Assembly (NCBI RefSeq): GCF_016545825.1
Contig: NC_052620.1
Location: 16,926,001 to 16,990,000 of the forward strand
Length of the DNA stretch: 64,000 nucleotides
Direction of reading: 5' to 3'
Origin: Eucalyptus grandis
Taxonomy: Eukaryota; Streptophyta; Magnoliopsida; Myrtales; Myrtaceae
Below, in pieces: positions 37,606 through 48,403 of the stretch (positions are counted from its first letter, which is position 1; every line of letters begins with the position of its first letter). Made by a program: the position numbers and the translations under genes. Below the pieces are notes generated by a model that was not told the DNA's origin, made no database searches, and saw only the letters and a list, made by a program, of their open reading frames with translations.

Positions 37606-37681
37606 CACCGCCTTGGTGCCCGCGATGTTTGGGCTCTCTCTCCCTCACGAAGGGGAGGAGTTCGAATCCCTTCACGGTTGC

Positions 37682-39172
37682 TATACCCGTTAAACGGGTG
37701 GGTCGGGTCGGGTTTGGGTCGGGTCATAAATGGTCCGACCCAAATCGACCCATTAACCCATTTATGACCCGTTTATTACAATGTAAAATTTTTGACCCAT
37801 ACCCGACCCAATCCATACCCAACCCAAACCCGACCCATTTAACTAAACTTAATTTATTATAGATATATATTTAAAAAAATGGTATTGCTAAAATAATTTT
37901 ATACAACACAAATTTAATGGACAATTTTTATAATTTTTAAAATAATTATTTTTAAAAATCGAATTTTAATTATTTCTTTTTTTAAAATAAATTATTTTTT
38001 TAAATATAATTTTTCTTTGTCCTTTTTATTTTTCTTCTCCTTCTTTGGCCGGTCACCGACCACGACGACGGCTGGTGGTCGGACCCACGGAGTGCACTGC
38101 GTTGAGGAGAAGTTACTGACCATCAAAATGAAATGGTCATCAAAATGATTTAAAATCAGGAGACCTTCCCCAGACAATAACAGAGCTTCATTTAGACATT
38201 TCTGCAAACACACGGAGTGCACTGCGTTTAGGAGAAGTTACTGACCATTCTAAGGCCAGAACTCAGATCTAGACTTGTGACGCCGAAGAAGTCAACTCAG
38301 TTGGACATGGAACCCTCAAGAACCGGAGAAACCAAGCCCGGCTTGTCCTTTAAACGGAACAAGGTAGAGCTGAAGGGGCTCGTGTGGGTGACCGTTCAAC
38401 GAGGAAGTCCCTACCCGGCTATGAGACGACGACTAGAGGGCGAGTTCGAGGTGAACCGCGACTCTGGCTAGCTCCAAGCCAAGATCCTTGGGAAAGAGCG
38501 ACTCAAACTAAACAACCAAAGAGCACTCGCGAGATGCGGGCAACGACTTAACGGAGATACGACACCCAAAACGCCAAGAGCCCCTTCCGAGATAGTGACA
38601 GTGGAAATAGAAGACCAGGTTCATTCCATACACGAAAACGGGATGAACCGTGATCTCACCTCCTTCGACCCCGTCAAGCCCCGAGATCATCGGAAGACCG
38701 CACTGACGACGACGATGATGACGACGACCAGCGATTCCTTTAAAGAGCAACCAACCAACGATTCCTTCTCCTCGAGGACGACGCCCCCGTCCTCTCTGCT
38801 GGTCGCCTCCCCGACCAAAATTCTCACTTGACAATTGCTGCCGCAGCTGCTGCAACTTTGTCTCTACTGTACAAGCATCCTTCCTCGCTCGTCTCCGCGA
38901 GCGTGAAGAAAAAATGGGGAAAGAAAGAAAAGGGGTAGTCAGGCGTAGAGAATCGAGGTCGCAAGACGTGGGTTAATCAGATGAACCCATCTTCAGACTT
39001 TAATGGGTTTGTAAATGGGTCTTAAATGGGTACCCATTTAAGACCCATTTATTTTAGTTCTTTTATTTTTAAAACCCATCAGGGTGTCTTAAGAAATGAG
39101 GCCGGCCCATTAACGACCCATTTATGCTTAAATGGGTCCATAAATGGTTGCATAACCCATTTAACACCTCTA
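37682..39172. mobile_element. Non-autonomous hAT-type DNA transposon, 1.49 kb, 8-bp TSD
   Basis: A perfect 8-bp duplication ACGGTTGC flanks the element (37674-37681 and 39173-39180). The ends are inverted: TATACCCGTTAAACGGGT on the left and, inverted, TAGAGGTGTTAAATGGGT on the right. Subterminal regions are dense in GGGTCGGGT and AAATGGGT motifs of both orientations, typical of hAT transposase-binding arrays. The interior (about 38030-38960) is GC-rich, with a 38-bp direct repeat at 38086-38123 and 38211-38248. It has open frames on both strands but no transposase or BED/dimerisation motif. The GC-rich interior may be captured host sequence. Confidence 0.85.
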
Positions 39173-39204
39173 ACGGTTGCTTGGGGTCTTAAAGTGGGGC
39201 CGGG

Positions 39205-39291
39205 ATTGAAATGATATTCCAAATGAAATCCAAACACCGTAAATGTTTTTTTCAAATATCACCAAAAAAAAAAAAAAAAGAAAACTATCTA
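39205..39291. repeat. Direct repeat flanking the hAT element, copy 2
   Basis: Diverged partner of 37512-37605 (GATTGAAATGATATTCCAAA through GAAAACTATCTA). The poly(T) and poly(A) runs differ in length between copies. Confidence 0.8.
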
Positions 39292-39450
39292 TTTTTTAAA
39301 AATAATTTGTCAAGAAGTATTTTTATTTATCATGAAAATTTTCCCCAAACAAATGCACCCTGAGGTCATGACTACTTTAAGTACTTAGCTAACATTGATT
39401 CTAGGTCATTCCATCATCGTGTGTTTGTACTTTCCTATTAAATATAATAA

Positions 39451-39570
39451 GATAGCTGCTGCGCCCAAGTGCAACGTGTAAAGCATGACCATAATATGGT
39501 GAATCTGGGCCTAATCATAAGGGGGGTCATAGTTAAAGGGAGACATAGAAAAATTAAGGGGATTACACAT
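39451..39570. repeat. Diverged 120-bp duplication, copy 1 (partner 40449-40573)
   Basis: Both copies share GATAGCTGCTGCGCCCA or GCATAGCTACTGCACCCA, AAAGCATGACCATAATAT, GGCCTAATCA, GTGGGGTCAT or GGGGGGTCAT, and ATAGAAAAATTA. The partner lies 1 kb downstream in the same orientation. Copy 1 runs into Family A-like fragments (AAGTTTAGAACTAAATTAAC near 39655). Confidence 0.75.
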
Positions 39571-40448
39571 TGAACAAATGGCGATAGTTGAATCGCCACA
39601 TCAACGATTTTGATTGAAAATTGACTAAAAAAATTATATTAAAATTTCATGCAAAAGTTTAGAACTAAATTAACATAAAAAGAAAAGTTTAGTATTAAAT
39701 TGTCATTCTTACAATAAATTTATGACCGATTGACTAATTTTTCATTGATAATGCTTCCACATTAATCATGAGTCTTGTGACCCAATCTGCCTGTGCAATA
39801 AACTAAAACTTCCTGTGGCCCATAAAACATCAAACAAAAAAAAAGCTTCTTCAATGCGTGCAAATCATTCCTCTGCTAATGAAGTTTGTCAATGTTTATG
39901 CGCAACGAAATGCAAAAAGTGTGACCATCCTTGCGTTTTTGAGTAGGCAAGTGATCACAAACCGCACGGGGGATGGAGATTCTTTGCTCCCTCATGTCTT
40001 TTGGTCCCATCACTAATGAGCGTCCTGTACATATATCTTTATTTAATTTTAGTTTTACGTGTAACGTATGTATTTCATGCTTCTTTTTTTTGTCACACTA
40101 GGAAAACTCACCATTAATTGTTTGGCATGGCATTTCCATGTCAGTAATAAATCAACATCAGCAAGATGACATGTAAAATTATATCCAAAAATAAATCATT
40201 CTTTGATAAAAAAAATTAGGGAAATTAGGAATTATTCATGTCGATTTTTGGATGTAGGGCTTATGAAGGCAAATTTAAGACTAGAGTTAAAGTTGGTATT
40301 TTCTTTAGAAAAAAATAGTTCAGGTAGATATAGAATTGAACCTTATGTTGGGGCATTTTCTTTTTTAGAAAAAGTAAGTTTGGGCTAGACTTATGGTGCA
40401 TTTGGTCGTCACATCATCATTTACTGAAACTTCCGCTTTTGTGTATAA

Positions 40449-40573
40449 TGGCATAGCTACTGCACCCACATGTAACATGCAAAGCATGACCATAATATAG
40501 TGATTCTCGGCCTAATCACAAGTGGGGTCATTATCAACAGAAGAAATAGAAAAATTAGGAGAAAATTGCACGA
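40449..40573. repeat. Diverged 120-bp duplication, copy 2
   Basis: Partner of 39451-39570, about 80% similar by eye. It runs into a stretch of AGTCTTAAATCTT- and AGTCCTAACCTTTAA-type phrases (40575-40900) related in style to Family A. Confidence 0.75.
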
Positions 40574-41984
40574 CAAGTCTTAAATCTTCTGTATGAAATG
40601 TTGTTGAGTCTTAAACATTTCATTTGGTTCAAACAAGTCCTAACCTTTAATTAAAAAGTATAATTAAGTTATAAACTTTTTAATTAGTTTAATTAAATTC
40701 AAAGCCTCCTAAAAAGGTGCATTCAAGTCATTTCGAAGAATAATACTTGAAATTGCCTACTATCACTTAAAAAGTGCTTACATGGAGTCTTTAAATTGCA
40801 CTTTGTAAAGTACTATTAGGACTTCATTACATTTTTCGATAAAAGTTGAGAATTTAACTTAACAAATCGAATGAATTTAGGGCTCAATTGTATTTCATAC
40901 ACAAGATTTAAGAATTCTCGTGCAATTTTTCCAAAGATTAAAGAGAAAGATCTACCTACGAATTGGGGAAAATCTGCATCTCTATCTATATAAAACACTC
41001 CCAAAAGACGAACGGCATGTGAAGTCCAGCTTTCTGTGCACGTGGGATTGCTTTAGGAGTGGAGACCATATGGGCAATTAACATGAAAAGCATCAAAATT
41101 TAATTACATTCTCTGTCCTAATGTTTTGCTTACAATGGCAGGGGAAAAAAAAACAGAAAGAAGTGGCCAACCATGGAAAAAAATTATTATTTATTTCAAG
41201 CAAAAAACGGGGATCATGTTTGTTGATAAGACAAGAAAAGCTAAGTAGCAACAGGCACCACAGATGAGAAATGTCGCACCTTTCTTGTGCACTGATTAGT
41301 GGCCTACCAGTTACCATACGAAAAGTTTTACCTTTTGCAATTTGTCTAGCGCTAATCACTAACTTCGAATTATCATTCTGCTCTTTTAATATTTTTAAGT
41401 AAATTTTGTTCCTAGCTCTTTTCCATGTAGTTTCGATACCACGTCATGGCATGGTCAATTAGCAATTGAAACAGATGTGTGCATTTTAGGGTGGATAGGG
41501 TACTTGTCTACGACATAATCTATCATATAGACCTCAGTTCTAAGCTTTTAAAACCCGAACTTACCCTATAAATTCTTAGAATCACCATGTTTGCAGGATA
41601 TCCTTTATTAACCAAAAAGGGCCACGATTTTAAGTATCAACACAGTCAACATTCAATACAAGTGTATTGTAAGTGCATGTTCATGTCAGGTAGTAATAAT
41701 ACGTAGACAAAATAACACCTTATGTTTAATACAGAATAGGAATCCGCTTCTTCCTAACATTTTACACATTTAATCGTGGTTCGCAAGGAAAGGATACTTA
41801 TAAAAGTTAAGTATACATATTTTCTTTGAAAATCATAAAGATGATACCATGTACTTTCTTTATGTATAGGATGGTACTGAAATTTTGGAAAAGGTAGATC
41901 ATGTATCCTGGTATCAGGCACCATAGGTTTCTCTAAGCTTGAACCCATACCCTAAGATAATCCGGAAATTGATTTTGGAAGAGA
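40574..41984. other. Intergenic sequence
   Basis: Family A-like arm phrases occur to about 40930; after that there is no recognised gene or repeat. Confidence 0.4.
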
Positions 41985-42385
41985 AATAAATTTTTCTATT
42001 TCTATTTTTTAGATGAGTTTTTAGACAAAAATATATGTTTGATAATGACATAAAATTTACTCTAAAAATAAAAATTCATTTGATAAGAAATTCATTTGGA
42101 TGGTGGTGACCGGTGGCAACTGATGGATGATCGGTTTAAAGGATGGACAACTGGTTTATACAACAAAGATAAGAATAATTTTTATTTCTCATTTTTGTTC
42201 TATAAATAGAAAAGTAGAAAATTTTTACTTATGATTTATATTTCAAACCTATTTCGTAACAAAAATATATTTCATAAATAGAAAAATAGAATAATTTTAT
42301 CAAACAAATTTTTATTCCAAAAATAAGTCTGAAATAGAAAAATTGTTTCTAGAACAGAAATTATAATTTGTCATACACCCTCTTA
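41985..42385. mobile_element. Family C non-autonomous element
   Basis: It begins AATTTTTCTATTTCTATTTT and ends GAAATAGAAAAATTGTTTCTAG, roughly inverse. A GGTGGTGACCGGTGGCAACTG core is followed by AT-rich arms. It resembles the ends of the 13620-14207 element. Confidence 0.5.
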
Positions 42386-43449
42386 ATTGCTGCATTGATT
42401 TCATTTTTCCTTCTTGTTCAAAAGGATGATCTCACCTGTTGCAATTGCAACCACAACTCCGTGATTTCTCATTGACAAGATTTCACTCGATATCCTATTT
42501 TTATACCGGTTCTGCAATTTTCTTTGGCACAGCATTGTGTTTTTATTTGAATCACACTTCCTTGGGTTCTCACACTGCTTCAATTCCCTAGTACATATTT
42601 GGTAATTTCATCGAGGAAATGGGCAAACGAAGATAAAGAAGAGATATATTAAAAGAAAAGACATTTGCAATATTTTTTTTTTCATTTTTGTCGTTGATAA
42701 CCACTAGAGGCAAATGACGTCGAGAAAATCGGAAATACTTAATGATGACCGAAAATACCCTTTTCTTCTTCACGATCGAAATAAAAATGTAGATAAATAA
42801 TGGAAAATCACAATGATAGGAGCATTTTAGTCTCAGAGGAAATGAAAGACGGGCCAAGATGGAGTTAGATTTGCATGTGAATGTCGAACATGTTTGTAAC
42901 TCATTTATAATAATTTTTCCAATTAGATATTAAGGGAACATAATTAGTCGAAAGGAAATGTATTTAATTTGACGTTTTACTCCAGTCAAACTCTCCTTTC
43001 CTAATTTGCCTATTTCATTTCGCACAAATTAGTTCTTCCCTAATCTTTTTGTGTAGAAATGATATGTTTAAATTTCTTTAGTTCTTCCCTGTTTCATGAT
43101 TTATTATTTCCCAAAAAGTAACCCTCCTTAATCGATCTCTATCTCTAGCTTTTCGAATGCTTTCTAGATATATGTTACAAGTTCAACTAGTAAAAAAGTT
43201 ATATATTAGTACACATGAAGCAAAAATTATTACCTTAGCCTCTTCTCTTGTGGACTTTTCTCCTACTACTCTTGCTGGTTGATCTTCTCGTAACTTCATT
43301 TCGTCTCGATTGGAAGATCGTAAATTGTCCTCAGGTCTTTCTCCACCCTAAAGCACCGGTCCGGCCGCGTAATTCAATTTTGGCGTCCGCCTCTGACTTT
43401 TATCATCTCTTGGGACTTCCTCTTCGGTGATGTTATCTCTTATAATCCA
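42386..43449. other. AT-rich intergenic sequence
   Basis: Only short chance reading frames. A pyrimidine-rich stretch lies near 43235-43430. No gene recognised. Confidence 0.5.
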
Positions 43450-44374
43450 TGTCAATAGGAAAAATTATTCAAAAAATCCTAAACTTATAGCATGATAGCC
43501 AATTTTGTTATATACTTTCCAATTATGTCAATTTAATTTTAAACATTTTGATAATTTACTAAATCAGTCATAAACCTTTTAATTATGCTAATTTAATTAT
43601 AATTTTTTTTTGTAAATTTATCAATTTAGTCATAACCCTTTAAACGAATTACTAATGTAATCTTTCAAATTAGTTTTTCCTAGAAATCATTGACACAACG
43701 GTCTAATTAGTACCGATTGTCCTATGTGGTGTGACTAGTGTGATGTGGACTATTTTTATAATTTTTCAATTATTTTATTTTTATTTTTGTTCTTTTTTGG
43801 CTTAAGGTCCAACGACAAGGGCCACTAAGCCCTTTGTGGGCAAGGGTCATGGCCCTCACCGGATTTGGTGAGGGCTAGCGAGCCCTTACTGTGCTTGTTG
43901 AGGGTGTCACAAGCCCTCACAAGTCCTAGCAAAGGTGAGCGAGGGTCATGATGCCCTGACCAGCCACAACGAGGGCTTGTGAGCCCTTGCTAGGTCAAGC
44001 GAGGGCTTCCCTTGTCGACTATGTCGACTAAGGGGGGTCACCCGCCCTTAACAAAAAAAAAAAAAAAAAAAAAAAAAAATAATAATTAATTAATAAAAAA
44101 TATATTAAAAAATTATCAATATTAGCACCAATTACATCATTTGACATCCAGCATTGATTGGACCACCATGTTAACAATTTTTTAGCCAAAATTAATTAAA
44201 AGGACTACATTGGTAATTTGTCCAAATGTTTAGAAATATATTTACATAATTAAAAAGGTTTAGGGATTGAATCGGTAAATTGTTCAAATGTTTGTGATTT
44301 AATTAACATATTTAAAAATTTTAAATTTGAATTGGTCATTGTATAATAAGTCCAAAAATTTTGGACAATTTTCC
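43450..44374. mobile_element. Family A foldback element, long copy
   Basis: The left end has AAAAAATCCTAAACTTATAG, TCAATTTAATTTTAAACATT and AGTCATAAACCTTTTAA. The right end has TAGCCAAAATTAATT, GGTTTAGGGATTGAATCGG and AAATTTTGGACAATTTTCC. The core (43800-44050) consists of GGGCCACTAAGCCC- and AGGGCTTGTGAGCCC-like inverted GC-rich units followed by 29 A. Confidence 0.7.
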
Positions 44375-47300
44375 ATCGGGATTGATCGAGTGGCAGGATC
44401 ATTTGTATGTTTTGGACTCAGGATCGATAAATGCAAATTCTATTGGTATTTTGGGGAACTCAAATTTCAGTGGTGGGCAATAAATTATCTCCTATACTTC
44501 GCTATTGCCTTAAGCGCATCTTGCGAATTGGGATTGGTGCCCCGGTAATTAGGGCCTTCTCAAACCCTCGATTCAGTCAACTACGAAAAGAGATGCTTTC
44601 AAGTGTGAAAAGCGGAAGGGAGTCACCCCCAACTGATTTTTATTAACCTAGGCTAGTGTGATTAAGGATGAACAATGAACGGTTTTAAGTTTCAGATTTC
44701 TTAAAGATTTCACGTGAAATTTGGAACATACTTGTAGGAACAAATTCTTTATTTTTTTGGAATTTGAAATCTACCCTACATACTTTAAAACCTAAAATTT
44801 ACCTATCATTGGTTCCAAAGTCTAATAGGTTTCCTTTTTTTTTATTTTTAATTAACTTGTCATGGGTTGATCGTTCTTACATTCACCACCCGTGCGGCCT
44901 TAGGATTTCCCAAATCAATTTTACATGCACTCAGCTCACAATGATCGTTTGGAGAATAAAGGTTGATAGTGTATTAATAATTATAAACGAGATAGGACAA
45001 CCGAGGAAGATGAGCCCGATTTACACAAGTGCGGGATTAATCTTAGCCATTAATCCCTTCCTCGATCTAATGGTGGGATTTGAATCCCCATAATCATTAC
45101 ATAGTCTGTAAATTAGGACACTCAGTAGGCCCCTAGGGCTTGGGGAAGTCCAAGGGTCGTTCGTCAGAGGAAACCGAAGGGTTGCCCACCCATGAAAGGC
45201 ATGGTAACTCGAGGGTCATGGACTTGTTCTTGTATGGATCACAGCACATCGCTTGGAAGCTTTGGATCATGTTCGTCTATAATACGTAACTTAAAATCTA
45301 AATTTATGATTTTCATTTCATGGAAAACTTTTAGTAAAATGATTTGTTTTCCATTATCTAAATAGCTGAATGTCAGATTTTTTTTTCAAGAAATAATTTT
45401 CTTTCAAATAAATGGATGCTTAATTTAAAATATGAATTATTTCAAAGTTGCATGGATTATCGCCATATGATCAAGCATCGAAAATGAGGACTTTTTGTTT
45501 TTTTCAAGAAAGGCTCTTTTCCCCCCTTTTTGGTATGATACAAAAAGGATTTTAAATAGAGAAAGCATTACGAACTTCGATACATTGAACTTTGCTTGTG
45601 ATGTAAAACACTGTTATATGATCAAGCATCGAAAATGAGGACTTTCTTGCTGAAAATGCTCCATAAATGCATCCGAACGTGCATTGAAACACTATTGATC
45701 TCTTCATTAACAAGTTAAGCGGTGACTTCTTTTAAAGCACGAGCTAAAGGAAGATATTGATAAAAGGACAGCCTAAAAAGGAGCGTGTACAAACCACCAT
45801 CTCGCTCACGAGTCACGCTTCCCCGGTTTGGTACCCGACTCCCAATTTTCAATTCTCGGTTCGGTTCCTCGGGTACCAATGTTCGAACCAGGAACCGGCA
45901 GTTCCTAAAAAAATAGAACAGAGAACCAGATTAGGGTGCATTGATTGAACCATACTTGCCCCTAGGTGGAATACTTAGAATGCCTATGTAACGTTATAAA
46001 GAAATAAACAATCTAGATGAGACGTGCAAGGTGATTGGTCTTTTAAGTAATCAGAGGTTGAGGTCCATTGGCCGACTTAGTTAGGAAAATTAATTAGCAT
46101 TTGACAAAGCCCTTTTGATTTTGATACCACAACTCTTTGATCAAACCTTAATTCTCGTTTATCATACATTTTCCCTTTGTTTGTTCCAATGAAGTCAAAA
46201 AATCAAATCTTGGCTGGCATGTAATCAGCGAAAGATTGCACCTTCTTTTATGTCGAAGTGACCCTAGTGGGTGTGACTATGTATCTCAAATGCACGATGT
46301 GGAATGCGACATGAGCGAAGGACACTTAATAATTGAATATGACCTGATCCAATGATATGCGGAATTTGAATATTACATGTGCAAATGACATGTGCAAATT
46401 GAAGGGCTTTATTAGTATAATAGTCCTTGAGGTATCGTGAGAGTAATCGGTCTATTATGAACCACCAATTATCAAAGAAGTGGGTCTCATGACAATTTAT
46501 AATTATTTGTGATTCGATTTTTATGATCTAGAATAAATTGTTATTCTCACAGTACATTAAATATTGTCACATAATCATTTCTCCAAATTGAATTAAACAT
46601 GTATGAGTGACAAAGATGGATATTTCACAAAACATGCCTTAATTGAATATGACACGTTTAAATTAACATGCGGTAATCAAATAACATATGTACGAATGAC
46701 ATGTAGTGATCGGATATAACATATATGAATGATATGCATACATCAAATTTTACTTGTATGAAGACATAGCGGAAATCGAATATGACATGTACAAATGACA
46801 TGTGATGATTGAATATGTCATGTGCACATTATTGACATGTAGCAATTGAATATGATATGTACAAATGACATGCGGTAATCGAATATGAAATGCACAAATG
46901 ACATATAATATGCAGATATTGATATGATGGCAAAATGGCATGCGAATCGAATATGTATGAAATGGGAGTAGAATATGATATTTATGAAATGTGTTATTAC
47001 ATGATAATTGAATAAAAATACGAGATTGTGTGGCAATTGCATTGACAAGTGCTGATGACATACGAGATGACGTGGCAATTGACCATAACATGTACAAACG
47101 ACGACATACAAATTGAACGGGACAATGATGAAATGCATGCCTGATGATGTAAAAATGATATGTGAGATGATATTGCAATTGAATATGACATTCACGGAGG
47201 ATACATGATGATGTGCAAATTGGACATTACATGTACAAAAGACATGAATGATGACAAAATGATTGTGTATGACATTTATAGATGCATTTACATTGACGTG

Positions 47301-47954
47301 GTGGTATGTATCAATGACATGTGAGATGATGTGGCAATTATTAATAATGACATGTTAAATGACATGGTCATTAAATACCATACATGATACAAAATATGAA
47401 TATACGATGTATGACGTGAAATTTGAATGTGACGTGGCATGTTTATGTGTGACATGTGAGATGACTTTAATGCGATGCGTGAATGTAATTTTCGAAATTT
47501 GTATGGAGTCACTCTTTTGAAACTAACATTTGAATGATAAATTAATGATGATTCTCGTTCATGCACGGGCCCCCGTTCTTAAGCTCAAATCTCATGGCCA
47601 ACTGTCCTTAACTTCCAACAGCATCGCCGCAATTCACCCATATACTTGAGTTCGATCCAATTCTCATAGCGTCCTAAGGGGTATAGCTTGAATAATAAGG
47701 GATTTCTAATTTGAATATTAATACAAGCAGAGTAATGGAGTACAAAGCATTGGACAAAGCGAAACAACTTTTGGTACCGCGACATCGTACAACAGTGAAG
47801 AATTTTTAGCCGTTATAAAATTTCTCACGCTATTTGGACATCATGACTACTTATTGAAAGGATATTTAAGGATTAGAATGACCTATCTTGGAGCCTCTGA
47901 CAAATTTTTAACACCGAGACGAATGGAACTACCAAGATTTTGAGAAGACAGAGT
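44375..47954. mobile_element. Decayed LTR-retrotransposon-derived region
   Basis: Phrases such as GCGGAAGGGAGTCACCCCCA near 44610, GAGGTTGCCCACCC-like and GGTAACTCGAGGGTC sequence near 45180-45220, and a long degenerate minisatellite suggest remains of a Ty3-type element. No intact domain is readable. A 30-bp perfect direct repeat occurs at 45465-45494 and 45616-45645. Family D-like GGTTCGGTTCC and GAACCAGGAACCGG lie at 45790-45950. Confidence 0.4.
46300..47475. repeat. Degenerate minisatellite, about 33-bp period, roughly 1.1 kb
   Basis: Built from GAATATGACATGTACAAATG followed by ACATGYRGTAATY variants. Clearest units begin near 46778, 46812, 46849 and 46882. Insertions and losses make spacing irregular (27-40 bp). 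The array is open on the minus strand in several frames, giving His/Met/Ser-rich repetitive peptides that are not genes. Confidence 0.8.
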
Positions 47955-47963
47955 TAGTGTCGT

Positions 47964-48403
47964 TGTAAAGAGAAAAAGTACCCAAAAAAGAACGTCTTAA
48001 ATATGCTACATTAGTATCAATTTTGGATTGAACCTTTCAATTGAATTAATTTATTCGTAAATCTTTTTACATCGGTACTAATTCAATCCATCCGGCTAAT
48101 TTAGACTAAAAATTTTAACATGAAAATCAATTATTTAATGTGGTACAACCGATGTTGACATTAACATTTTTATAATTTTTTGCTTTTTTCCTTTCCTTTT
48201 TTTTTTCCCTTCTTTTTACCGATTGTCAACAAGGGTTGGCCTTACTTACCTGAGCAAGGGTCAGCCTCACCACCCTCACTTGGGTGACACCTTGCCTTGT
48301 TAGATCCGGAGAGGCCTGGTGAGGTCGACCCTTATTGGCCATGTCCTATGCTGACCACCAGTGGAAGGAATGAGGAAAGAAAGAAAGAAAGAAAGAAAAA
48401 AAA
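47964..48403. mobile_element. Family A, left half only
   Basis: AAAAGTACCCAAAAAAG, a TTTGGATTGAACCTTTCAA-type arm, TCCATCCGGCTAATTTAGAC, then a T-rich stretch and GC-rich core (GGGTTGGCCTTAC, GAGGTCGACCC), ending in a (GAAA)n run at 48375-48398. The right arm is missing. Confidence 0.6.

Noticed and set aside
37630..37680. Possible tRNA gene because of GAGTTCGAATCCC
   Set aside because: No acceptor stem, A box or anticodon arm could be folded around it; at best a SINE-like B box.
46750..47178. 142-codon His/Met/Ser-rich minus-strand frame
   Set aside because: Direct translation of a 33-bp minisatellite; several frames are open, as expected for a repeat with few stop-like triplets.
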